Counted from the stretch's first letter, positions 1-6,248 are shown. The stretch is 7,004 nt of DNA from Pseudomonadota bacterium (GCA_027622495.1 JAQBYL010000216.1:1-7004); one strand, 5' to 3'. Program-made: numbers and translations. The notes: a model not told the origin generated them from the sequence alone.

Positions 1-734
1 GCTATAGCAACGAGAATTATCACTTCGCGCTGGGCAATACGCGTTATGTGATCCGCCTGCCAGGGTTGAAGCAGGCCCATCATGACCGGCACTTTGAAAA
101 GACGTTACGTCTGGCTCTGCCGGGAAAATTGACACCACCCGCTGTGGCCGAAGATGTTGAGCGTGGTGTGTTGATTACGTCGTATATCGATGCCCCCCTG
201 CTGATCGACCAGTCGCCGGTACAAGAGCAACTGATTTCACTCTTCAGAGATCTGACCCTGAACCTCACACACCTGCCGCAAGCCGTTGTCGGGCGAACCT
301 ACAATCCATACGCCATGTCCGGTGAGTATATGAAGGGTTGCGACATACCGGGTGCCGTGAGAGAACTGCTGAATCGAACGTGGCATCCGCAGAACGTTAC
401 GTTGTGCCACAACGATCTGAATCCATGGAATGTTCTGGTTCTGCCTGACGGCGAATTCATGCTCCTCGATTGGGAAATGGCGGGTTTAAATGACCCCGTG
501 TTCGACATGGTGACACTGATTGAAGGATTGCAACGGGAGAGCTCGGAGGTTGCTGATCTGTATGAACGGGTGTTCGACCAACCGCTCAACCCGCAAAGGC
601 TGTCCGCCTGCCAGATCGCCTTCTGGCTGCGTGAGTACGCCTGGGCCGCAGGTCAGCTGAAAGCGGGCAATGTCCGTGAGGGGATCGCGGCCCAACACGT
701 CACTGCCTACACGCGTCTCCAGGCCCTGATGTGA
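1..734 (+). CDS. Phosphotransferase of the choline/thiamine/aminoglycoside kinase superfamily (5' end missing)
   Basis: The reading frame is open from the left edge (first full codon at 3) to TGA at 732-734. The GTG at 48 is therefore not the real start: the codons before it read as family sequence (YSNENYHF...TRYVIRLPG), matching the glycine/SN-rich nucleotide loop and the beta-strand that follows in choline and thiamine kinases. About 243 residues are visible and perhaps 30 or more are missing. The Brenner catalytic motif is intact as CHNDLNPWN (H136, D138, N143 counted from the first visible codon), and the metal-binding counterpart of DFG is LLDWEMAG (D156). The fold transfers the gamma phosphate of ATP to a small alcohol. 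The substrate cannot be read from sequence; choline, thiamine or another small alcohol are all possible. Its 3' end overlaps the convergent nicotinamide riboside kinase gene by 28 bases. No antibiotic resistance role is implied. Confidence 0.88.
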   Translation, partial: YSNENYHFALGNTRYVIRLPGLKQAHHDRHFEKTLRLALPGKLTPPAVAEDVERGVLITSYIDAPLLIDQSPVQEQLISLFRDLTLNLTHLPQAVVGRTYNPYAMSGEYMKGCDIPGAVRELLNRTWHPQNVTLCHNDLNPWNVLVLPDGEFMLLDWEMAGLNDPVFDMVTLIEGLQRESSEVADLYERVFDQPLNPQRLSACQIAFWLREYAWAAGQLKAGNVREGIAAQHVTAYTRLQALM

Positions 735-1243
735 GCAAGCGCAAGGGCAACCCGATCTTGCCCCTCAAGCACGCCGAACGGCCACCCGCCCTCCTCTAAA
801 TCAGACAGATACAGATTAAACAATCGATCCCGGTCATATTCAGATTCACGCAATGGATCGGGCTGCCAGGGCAGATCGGGCCTCGCCAGTAGATATCGTC
901 TGGGGGTGAGCGTTTGTGTCGCCGCTTTGAGCTCGTCCGACAGATCGCCATATTTCTGCTGCCACCAGATCCGGATGACCTGGGTATCGGTATCCGCGAT
1001 AGCGACCAGCCCGTGCGCAGGCGCATTTTTTAAGACCGTGGTTTCGGCCTGTTGCTGCAGGCGCGCGATTTCCACAAGGTCCGTCCGCTCATACGCAACA
1101 CCCGGTTTAAGATATTCGCGCGCAACTTCACCGATCAGAGGAAGGTCCAGGGCTGTTGCCAGGGCACGCGCGGTCGACGTCTTGCCCGAGCATTCGGGAC
1201 CCGTCAGGCAGACGAGGTATGCATGGTCATTGACCGTCGCCAT
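707..1243 (-). CDS. NadR-type P-loop kinase, probable nicotinamide riboside kinase
   Basis: This 178-residue protein has a Walker A loop, GPECSGKT (residues 15-22), then EVAREYL (39-45) and ADTDT (83-87). That pattern and the size match the C-terminal ribosylnicotinamide kinase domain of NadR; the NadR regulator and adenylyltransferase domains are absent. The expected reaction is nicotinamide riboside + ATP to NMN + ADP in the cytoplasm, trapping substrate brought in by PnuC. An in-frame GTG at 1258 would add five residues (MGVVV). I prefer the ATG at 1243, which is preceded by a G-rich stretch (GGGGGTGG) suitable for ribosome binding. The start lies inside the last codons of pnuC (about 40 bases of overlap), suggesting translational coupling. 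The TAG stop lies within the end of the convergent phosphotransferase. Family assignment is firm; the exact substrate is inferred from the PnuC neighbour. Confidence 0.88.
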   Translation of the reverse strand: MATVNDHAYLVCLTGPECSGKTSTARALATALDLPLIGEVAREYLKPGVAYERTDLVEIARLQQQAETTVLKNAPAHGLVAIADTDTQVIRIWWQQKYGDLSDELKAATQTLTPRRYLLARPDLPWQPDPLRESEYDRDRLFNLYLSDLEEGGWPFGVLEGQDRVALALAHIRAWRRV

Positions 1244-1812
1244 GACAACCACCCCCACACAGCCATGCCCAGGTACACACCATACAGCAAGGCGTAGAAT
1301 TCCAGCCCCTTGTACCAGTACAGAACCGTCGAGATCACATCCACTACCAGCCAGATCACCCAGTTTTCAAGGTATTTTCTGGCCGTCATCCACATGGCCA
1401 GAAAGCTCATGACCGTGGTGGTGCTGTCCCAGTAGGCGAGGTCTGCGTGGGTAGAGGTGTTGAACAACCAGCCCATGAGCGCAATGCCGGTGGTAGTTCC
1501 GCCAATCAGCCATAGCCAGTAGGTCTTTGGTGTGCTGGTGACCAGCAGATCCGCTTTGCCGGGCACCTTGCCGCCATACAGCCAGAAGTACCAGCCGTAG
1601 GCGTTCATTACCACGTAGTAGCCGTTGAGCAGCACATCGGCATACAACCGCGAGTCGAGCATGACCACAACGGAGACAACCGCGTAGATGAGACCGATGG
1701 GAAACGTCCACACATTCTCGCGGATGAGCAGATACACGCACAGAAGTCCGGAGCTTAAGCCCGCGAGCTCGAGCCACTCGATGCTCTCGAGAACGGCGAC
1801 AAGGTCAGACAA
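1204..1812 (-). CDS. pnuC: PnuC family nicotinamide riboside transporter
   Basis: This is a 202-residue, almost wholly hydrophobic inner-membrane protein of usual PnuC length, with about seven predicted membrane segments. Recognisable family stretches are ENVWTFPIGLIYAV (32-45), the aromatic MNAYGWYFWLYGGK (69-82), and ENWVIWLVVDV (149-159) followed by STVLYWYKGL (161-170). PnuC proteins are SWEET-like facilitators that let nicotinamide riboside cross the membrane; a kinase then drives net uptake, and that kinase is the next gene here. The start is TTG at 1810-1812: upstream in-frame codons hold no ATG or GTG before a stop at 1843-1845, and a GGGAG ribosome binding site lies 10 bases before it. 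Relatives (PnuT) carry thiamine, and a phosphotransferase sits nearby, but the directly overlapping NadR-type kinase favours nicotinamide riboside. Confidence 0.93.
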   Translation of the reverse strand: MSDLVAVLESIEWLELAGLSSGLLCVYLLIRENVWTFPIGLIYAVVSVVVMLDSRLYADVLLNGYYVVMNAYGWYFWLYGGKVPGKADLLVTSTPKTYWLWLIGGTTTGIALMGWLFNTSTHADLAYWDSTTTVMSFLAMWMTARKYLENWVIWLVVDVISTVLYWYKGLEFYALLYGVYLGMAVWGWLSWRRSMTMHTSSA

Positions 1813-1855
1813 GCGAACGCAACTCCCGGCAGATACCGGGCGTCAGCGTGCCTCG
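1813..1855 (-). promoter_or_regulatory. pnuC ribosome binding site inside a small hairpin
   Basis: In this 43-base gap, read on the - strand, GGGAG (complement of 1823-1827) precedes the TTG start of pnuC by 10 bases. It overlaps one arm of an inverted repeat, CCCGG at 1825-1829 against CCGGG at 1836-1840 with a six-base loop. The repeat could partly hide the ribosome binding site, or may be chance given only five base pairs. It decides the pnuC start, since no other start codon is available. Confidence 0.45.
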
Positions 1856-2056
1856 CTATCTGTGCCGGTGCAACACGAACGGCGCAGGTTCGGCGACTGT
1901 CAACTCGGCCAACTCGGCCAGTTCGGCGTCACAGGGTGCACGGCTCAGAACCTCCGCATGGAATATTTCATACTCCAGCCGGAAAGGAACCAGATCTCCC
2001 GGCGCGGTGCCGAGTCTTTCGAAGAGGTCTTCTGCAAACGGAACGAATACTTTCAT
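1856..2056 (-). CDS. Small conserved-looking protein of unknown function, upstream of pnuC
   Basis: This is a 66-residue frame beginning MKVFVPFAEDLFERLG and continuing with PGDLVPFRLEYEIFH; TAG stop at 1856-1858. I do not recognise a named family. It is called because codon choice is like the neighbours (GAA CTG GCC, GTT CCG), the protein is acidic and well mixed rather than low-complexity, and it sits 43 bases before pnuC on the same strand with no obvious terminator between. An ATG nine bases further upstream (2065) would add MAA. Neither start has a clear ribosome binding site; I chose 2056 because MKVFVPF looks like a natural beginning. It has no signal peptide or membrane segment. Three near-identical nine-base units encode its AEL-AEL-AEL stretch. 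Two overlapping frames on the other strand here lack these qualities. Confidence 0.55.
   Translation of the reverse strand: MKVFVPFAEDLFERLGTAPGDLVPFRLEYEIFHAEVLSRAPCDAELAELAELTVAEPAPFVLHRHR
1902..1928. repeat. Three tandem 9-base units inside the small gene
   Basis: AACTCGGCC occurs twice in direct succession (1902-1910, 1911-1919), followed by the related AGTTCGGCG (1920-1928). On the coding (-) strand these units give repeated Ala-Glu-Leu. The unit length is a multiple of three, so gain or loss of a copy would keep the frame. Confidence 0.6.
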
Positions 2057-2182
2057 GGCCGCCATTGGAACAGCTGTGTATGTACAAGCGGCTTACAAAT
2101 AATGGATTCTTGCCCGAGGAGAATGGAGAAAGACTGGTGGGCTCGCCGGGTTTACTCGCACATCGATTTGAATGCGCACACA

Positions 2183-2204
2183 CAGTGTGATTTCTATCAC
2201 AGTG
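2183..2204 (+). promoter_or_regulatory. CRP-family operator
   Basis: The core TGTGATTTCTATCACA (2186-2201) is a perfect TGTGA-N6-TCACA palindrome, the consensus for CRP and its close homologues such as Vfr. The symmetry continues imperfectly into the flanks. GTGAT half-sites favour CRP over FNR, whose half-site is TTGAT. The centre (2193.5) lies about 42 bases before the start predicted from the -10-like TAAAAT at 2225-2230, as in class II activated promoters. A direct repeat of CACAGTGTG (2181-2189 and 2198-2206) overlaps the site. Regulation by cAMP-CRP of the downstream regulator/kinase operon is inferred. Confidence 0.72.
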
Positions 2205-2237
2205 TGCGGAAGGCCAAAAAACAGTAAAATCTGCGCC
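2202..2237 (+). promoter_or_regulatory. Predicted promoter of the response regulator/kinase operon
   Basis: TAAAAT at 2225-2230 differs from the sigma-70 -10 consensus at one base. The expected -35 position (about 2202-2207) reads GTGTGC, which is a poor match. A weak -35 next to a CRP site is typical of activator-dependent promoters. Transcription would begin around 2235-2237, giving a leader of about 115 bases. The start has not been mapped; this rests on motif spacing only. Confidence 0.45.
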
Positions 2238-2241
2238 GAAC

Positions 2242-2284
2242 CGCCTCTGGCCATGTCCCCCACACGGTACCCCACACAGAGGCG
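2242..2284 (+). repeat. Inverted repeat in the operon leader, with short direct repeats in its loop
   Basis: CGCCTCTG (2242-2249) pairs perfectly with CAGAGGCG (2277-2284) around a 27-base loop. CCCCACAC occurs twice, at 2258-2265 and 2270-2277, twelve bases apart, the second copy touching the stem. The stem would form just after the predicted transcription start. It has no U-run after it and is not a terminator. Confidence 0.45.
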
Positions 2285-2304
2285 CAGGACGTTTTTACGG
2301 TCGA

Positions 2305-2319
2305 GCCCCGTACAGGGGC
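2305..2319 (+). repeat. Short hairpin near the response regulator start
   Basis: GCCCC (2305-2309) and GGGGC (2315-2319) flank a five-base loop, about 32 bases before the ATG. The stem is short but all G-C. The likely ribosome binding site, AGGA at 2338-2341, lies outside it. No function can be assigned. Confidence 0.35.
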
Positions 2320-2351
2320 GAACGCCTTCATCAACTCAGGATTGAACCAGG

Positions 2352-3053
2352 ATGTCCAAATCCATCGCCATCGTTGAAGACGATCCAGATCAGCGGGCCA
2401 ATTACACCGACGCGATCACGGCCAAAGGCTACAACGTGTCTGCCTACGGCAGCCGCCGCGAAGCGCTGCAGGGTATGGAGACACAATTGCCGGATCTGGT
2501 GGTCCTCGACATCATCCTGGGTGAAGAAGTCGACGCCGGGTTTCAACTGTGCCGTGAGCTGCTGACCAAGTCGCCGAGTCTGCCGGTGATCTTTCTCACC
2601 GAGCGGATCAACGAAATCGACAAGATCTCCGGTTTACGTCTTGGTGCCTGGGATTACCTGCCAAAGCCCATCTCCCTTGAATATCTCGCCGAGCGGATCA
2701 GTTCTCTGCTGCGTATCCAAGAAACGAGAATGCAGAACGATCATGAAGTGTCACCGAGTGCAAAACGAATCGGTGATCTGTCGCTCGATCAGGAGGCTCT
2801 TCTGGTGTCGTGGAAAGGCAGCCGGATCGATCTGTCCGGTACCGAATTCCGCATGCTGGCCAAACTTGTGCGCATGCCGGGGCACGCGGTCAGCTACGAA
2901 ACCCTCATGCATGCCACCATGCAGAGTCTGGTGACTAACAACACAATCAACACACACATGCGCAACATCCGCAAAAAGTTTGAGAAGGTCGACGGTGATT
3001 TTGCGAGCATCAAAAGTGAATACGGCTTCGGCTATCGCTGGTCACAGAGCTGA
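2352..3053 (+). CDS. pdsR: OmpR/PhoB-family response regulator, PdsR-like
   Basis: The 233-residue protein has a receiver domain (about 4-120) with acidic pocket E9-D10-D11, phosphoacceptor D53 in VVLDIILG, switch T83 and K105 in LPKP. A winged-helix DNA-binding domain follows (about 137-231), ending in the usual EYGFGYRW. It should bind DNA as a dimer once phosphorylated by the kinase encoded six bases downstream. Stretches such as LGEE..AGFQLCREL, FLTER..EIDKISGLRLGA and NNTINTHMRNIRKKF are, from memory, close to PdsR, the regulator of the proteobacterial dedicated sortase system (TIGR03787). OmpR family membership is certain; the PdsR label is a recollection of family sequence, not a search. 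AGGA at 2338-2341 is a modest ribosome binding site for the ATG at 2352. It is first in its operon, behind a probable CRP-activated promoter. Confidence 0.92.
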   Translation: MSKSIAIVEDDPDQRANYTDAITAKGYNVSAYGSRREALQGMETQLPDLVVLDIILGEEVDAGFQLCRELLTKSPSLPVIFLTERINEIDKISGLRLGAWDYLPKPISLEYLAERISSLLRIQETRMQNDHEVSPSAKRIGDLSLDQEALLVSWKGSRIDLSGTEFRMLAKLVRMPGHAVSYETLMHATMQSLVTNNTINTHMRNIRKKFEKVDGDFASIKSEYGFGYRWSQS

Positions 3054-3059
3054 TCGACC

Positions 3060-5261
3060 ATGAATCCGTTCCGCCGTCTGAAAGGGCCTCGGCTGGGCAC
3101 CAAACTGATGCTGCTCGGAATGCTGCTTTTAGTGGTGCCGTGGTTCAGCTACCGTCAGCTTGTGGAGATGGAACGCCTGCTCATCCAGGGCCAGTCGCAT
3201 GCGCAGTTGCTGACGGCTGAAGGTATTTCTACACTGTTCAACGGCCGCGAAGATCTGTTTAACGACTTGCCTGTGGCAGTGCAGGATTATGAGTCGCTGT
3301 TCGCTCACCCGCTTCAATCCGCCATCCGGCTTGATGCAAAGTTTGAAGATTGGGGTGGGCAACTCGACAACAAGGTCTTGAGCTTCGGCAGCGTAACAGG
3401 TGACACCGATGGCGACTTCAGAGTGCTCCTCGGTGAACGCGGCGGGCAACTCTACGTGTTCATGTGGATCAACGATCCTGAACCCGTCTATCGCAAACTC
3501 GACCTGCTTCGTCTGGACAGTGCGGATCAGATCCGTCTCAGCTTTATCCGAACAGATGGTGAGGATGGGCGGATCAGCCTGATCCCAACCGAGCCGGGTG
3601 TAGCGACTGCTTATGAGATGGATGCCGACTGGCGTTTTGCCAAAGGCACACCCGAGAACCGGGTTCAGGCGGTGCTGGTGCAGACAGAGAAAGGCTGGCA
3701 GGCCGAATTCCGCCTGCCGCTGGACATGCTGGGCTCAAGCCGCTATTTCGGCATGGCCTTTGTTGACGTGGATGACCCGGAAGCACGCACCATCGCCAAT
3801 AACACGCAGACTCTGCCCAAGGCCGGTAAAGAGAGTTTCAACCTGGTTGTGCTGCGTTCACCTGAAGTGCTGAACATCGTTAAAGGCCTCGGCTATTCTG
3901 GTGCACGCATCATGGTGATCGACGCGCAGAAACAGGTTCGCGCCGAAACCGGCGCGGAGCAGACCAGCACAACATCCCCGGATGTCGACAGCTGGTTCGA
4001 CACACCGCTCGAAGTGTTTCACTTCCTGAGACCCTACCTGCATGAACTCACTACTGGCGAAACCTGGGTAAGTGGCAGCAGGCCGGAAGATTCAACGGCA
4101 ATTGCTGATCGTACGATCGCCTCATCACTCAATGGTGAACCGATCGCTGTGCGGCGAGAAATCGACAACGATCAGGAAATTATCATGGCCGCGCATCCGA
4201 TCGTGTCTGAAGACCGGATTCTCGGCACCGTTGTCGTTGAGCAGAATATCAATGAAATCATGACCTTTCAGCGCTCGGCAATTGAGCAGGTGGTTCTGTT
4301 TTCGGTGGCCAGCCTCTTTACTGTGTTCATCGCTTTGCTCGCCTTTGCCGGAAGACTGGCCTGGCGGATTCGTAATCTGCGCCGCGAAGCAAGTGCGGCG
4401 ATCGATCAGTATGGACGTTTACGCACCAACGAGTTATCCAACGAAATCAACTCTGGCGACGAAATCGGCGACCTGGCCCGTAGTGTTTCGAACATGCTTT
4501 CCAAACTGCATCAGCACAATACCTTTCTGGAAAATATGCCGCGCACGCTGCGCCATGAGATTAACAATCCGCTCAACACGCTGAACACCTCGCTCGAAAA
4601 TCTGGCAACCGAAAACCCGGAGATCGAAGGCAGTAAGTATCTTGAGAGTGCTAAACGCGGCGTGATCAGAATCGGATCGATTGTTCAGAATCTGGCTGAC
4701 GCGGCTAACCTGGAAGAAAGTCTTGCAGCCGAAGAACTGGAAGTGATCGACATCCATCTGCTCCTTCGCAGCTACGTCAACAACTGCAGTATCACCCACA
4801 AAAAATGCAGCTTTGTCTACAAAGGCCCGGATTTTCCTGTGTATGCGGCCGTGTCGGACTTCCGGATTGAGCAGATGCTCGACAAGATTGTCGACAACGC
4901 CATTGATTTTCACAGAACCAACAGTCCGATCAAGGTTCAGCTCGATACCAACCGGGACTATCTGCAGATCACCGTTGCCAATCGCGGACCGACACTGCCC
5001 GAAGAAGATCGCCGATCGTTGTTCGATTCAATGGTGAGTCATCGAGGCTCGCACAACCGGCTGCATTTCGGCCTGGGCCTGTATGTGGTTCGCGTGATCG
5101 CCGAGCATCACGCCGGCTTCGTGAGGGCGTTCAACCTGGCGGACAACAGCGGCGTTGCCATCATGGTGCAACTGCCCCTGGCAGAGGGGATCAACGATCA
5201 GCGCAGCGGTTATGCAGATGAGGAGACGAGCGCAACGCCGCCCATCGCCCAGACTGGTTAA
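3060..5261 (+). CDS. pdsS: Membrane sensor histidine kinase with large extracytoplasmic domain, PdsS-like
   Basis: The 733-residue inner-membrane kinase is paired with the preceding regulator. Membrane segments at about 13-31 and 411-431 bracket some 380 periplasmic residues. The first part (about 88-275) begins IRLDAKFEDWGG and has strands and spacing like a CBM9-type beta-sandwich; the part before the second segment (about 280-400) looks Cache/PAS-like. A HAMP linker (about 432-490, with GDEIGDLA) leads to the dimerisation domain with phosphoacceptor H499 in LRHEINNPLN, which keeps the HExxN phosphatase motif. The ATPase domain has N box DKIVDNA (N613) and G2 box GLGLYVV (671-677). The G1 box is unusual, NRGPT (641-645) instead of DxGxG. 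Overall layout and the LFDSMVS...HFGLGLY stretch fit PdsS (TIGR03785). A tail of about 24 residues follows. The start lies six bases after the regulator stop, with no strong ribosome binding site, suggesting coupling. Confidence 0.92.
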   Translation: MNPFRRLKGPRLGTKLMLLGMLLLVVPWFSYRQLVEMERLLIQGQSHAQLLTAEGISTLFNGREDLFNDLPVAVQDYESLFAHPLQSAIRLDAKFEDWGGQLDNKVLSFGSVTGDTDGDFRVLLGERGGQLYVFMWINDPEPVYRKLDLLRLDSADQIRLSFIRTDGEDGRISLIPTEPGVATAYEMDADWRFAKGTPENRVQAVLVQTEKGWQAEFRLPLDMLGSSRYFGMAFVDVDDPEARTIANNTQTLPKAGKESFNLVVLRSPEVLNIVKGLGYSGARIMVIDAQKQVRAETGAEQTSTTSPDVDSWFDTPLEVFHFLRPYLHELTTGETWVSGSRPEDSTAIADRTIASSLNGEPIAVRREIDNDQEIIMAAHPIVSEDRILGTVVVEQNINEIMTFQRSAIEQVVLFSVASLFTVFIALLAFAGRLAWRIRNLRREASAAIDQYGRLRTNELSNEINSGDEIGDLARSVSNMLSKLHQHNTFLENMPRTLRHEINNPLNTLNTSLENLATENPEIEGSKYLESAKRGVIRIGSIVQNLADAANLEESLAAEELEVIDIHLLLRSYVNNCSITHKKCSFVYKGPDFPVYAAVSDFRIEQMLDKIVDNAIDFHRTNSPIKVQLDTNRDYLQITVANRGPTLPEEDRRSLFDSMVSHRGSHNRLHFGLGLYVVRVIAEHHAGFVRAFNLADNSGVAIMVQLPLAEGINDQRSGYADEETSATPPIAQTG

Positions 5262-6160
5262 CCGGGCCGATAGCGGCTGTTGAGTTTGACACCACCTTCA
5301 GCAACAACCTGGCCGGTGGTCACCAGGTATTCCATTGCTGCCAGCACGCTTCTTGCCGCAGCTGGATACATGAATTCAGGTGTGTCGACGTACATTTTCG
5401 GAACCATCTCAGTGATCAGTTCCACCCCTTCGCCAACGCACTTGAGGATCTGATCGGACCGTTCTTTGCGGTGGTCAATGAAGGCCTGCACATGGGCTTT
5501 TGGATCGATCACGGAAGGTCCGTGGGTTGGCCAGTAAACCGCGTCGTCGCGTTTCAGCAGCAGATCGAGGCTACTCAGGTAGGCAGTCATGTCGCCGTCG
5601 GGTGGCGAGATGATGCTGGTCGACCAGGCCATGACGTGATCGCCGGTGAAAAGCGACTTGGTTTCACGAAGGGCGTAACACATGTGAATCGAGGTGTGGC
5701 CCGGCGTATACACACACTCAACCGACCAGTCGCCGCCTTCGATCACGTCCCCATGGCGCACCAGCTGATCAGGAACAAAGTCCATATCGCCACCCTCTTC
5801 TACCGGCACGCCCTGCTCGAGCTTACCGGCTCCGTGTGGGCCGTAGGCATGGGTCTTTGCGTCACTGTGTTCTTTGAGCAGCGCGCACCCGGGTGAGTGA
5901 TCCATGTGGGTGTGGGTAACCAGAACGTGCGATATGGTCTCGTTCTTCAGACCCTGCAATAGCGCATCGATGTGATCGCTGTCGGCAGGACCCGGGTCGA
6001 TGACCGCAACATTGCCGGTCCCCAGAATGTAGGTCCCGGTGCCGAAATGGGTAAAAGGGCTCGGATTTTCAGCGACAACGCGGCGCACAAGAGGAGCGAT
6101 CTGCTCAATTTTGCCGTAGCTGAAATCAAGCTCGCGTCGGTACGGAATTTTTACAGCCAC
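5258..6160 (-). CDS. LACTB2-like metallo-beta-lactamase-fold hydrolase
   Basis: The 300-residue cytoplasmic protein carries the full metal site: THTHMDH (H83, H85, D87, H88), H155 in YTPGHTS, D174 in FTGDHVM and H213 in PTHGP. The GDHVM...ST.I.SPPDGDM..YL.SL stretch and a C-terminal winged-helix-like tail (about 225-300) are typical of the LACTB2 subgroup; the human member is an endoribonuclease of similar length. Bacterial members are usually annotated only as MBL-fold metallohydrolases, so the substrate is unknown; an RNA or a thioester/ester are possible. The start is GTG at 6158-6160, supported by GAGGA (complement of 6168-6172) seven bases upstream. The stop shares TTAA (5258-5261) with the stop of the convergent kinase. 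It lies 88 bases downstream of the FHA gene on the same strand, perhaps co-transcribed. Confidence 0.92.
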   Translation of the reverse strand: MAVKIPYRRELDFSYGKIEQIAPLVRRVVAENPSPFTHFGTGTYILGTGNVAVIDPGPADSDHIDALLQGLKNETISHVLVTHTHMDHSPGCALLKEHSDAKTHAYGPHGAGKLEQGVPVEEGGDMDFVPDQLVRHGDVIEGGDWSVECVYTPGHTSIHMCYALRETKSLFTGDHVMAWSTSIISPPDGDMTAYLSSLDLLLKRDDAVYWPTHGPSVIDPKAHVQAFIDHRKERSDQILKCVGEGVELITEMVPKMYVDTPEFMYPAAARSVLAAMEYLVTTGQVVAEGGVKLNSRYRPG

Positions 6161-6248
6161 AGTTTTGTCCTCGCTTAAAGCTTCTTGTCTTATCGTTCAC
6201 TCAAAGTGGCGGCGAAGCATAGGGAGCTGCGCTGCCAAAAGCAACGTT
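6161..6248 (-). promoter_or_regulatory. Gap before the hydrolase gene: strong ribosome binding site and a weak promoter-like pair
   Basis: Read on the - strand, TTGCTT (complement of 6239-6244) and TATGCT (complement of 6216-6221) are separated by 17 bases and could be a weak sigma-70 promoter (three and four of six consensus bases). GAGGA (complement of 6168-6172) is a good ribosome binding site for the GTG at 6160. No terminator-like hairpin follows the FHA gene, so readthrough from it is also possible. Confidence 0.35.

Larger units (their letters stand above)
2057..2351. other. Divergent intergenic region between the pnuC unit and the two-component operon
   Basis: This 295-base spacer separates the - strand small gene from the + strand response regulator. 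Its right half holds the CRP-type site, a -10-like element and two inverted repeats described separately, all suited to the + strand operon. In the left half (about 2066-2170) I see no convincing -35/-10 pair for the - strand unit and no coding sequence that I would accept. Confidence 0.7.

Noticed and set aside
1813..1855. A riboswitch upstream of pnuC
   Set aside because: The gap is only 43 bases with one five-base-pair stem, too small for known NAD or thiamine pyrophosphate riboswitches.
2186..2201. FNR/DNR site reading of the palindrome
   Set aside because: The half-sites are GTGAT/ATCAC rather than TTGAT/ATCAA, and the TGTGA-N6-TCACA fit to CRP is exact.
1688..2227. A long + strand frame (179 codons) opposite pnuC and the small gene
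   Set aside because: Arg/Ser/Cys-rich translation typical of an antisense shadow; the - strand frames have recognisable or better coding character.
2093..2275. A 60-residue - strand frame across the CRP-type site
   Set aside because: Its composition is not protein-like for this genome, it has no ribosome binding site, and it covers the regulatory region of the divergent operon.
4434..4913. A 159-codon - strand frame inside the histidine kinase
   Set aside because: It is fully antisense to conserved kinase motifs, with no family resemblance and no ribosome binding site.
5226..5258. Kinase tail ending TPPIAQTG, loosely like an LPXTG sorting signal
   Set aside because: It lacks Leu-Pro, has no following membrane segment or basic tail, and lies on the cytoplasmic end of the protein.
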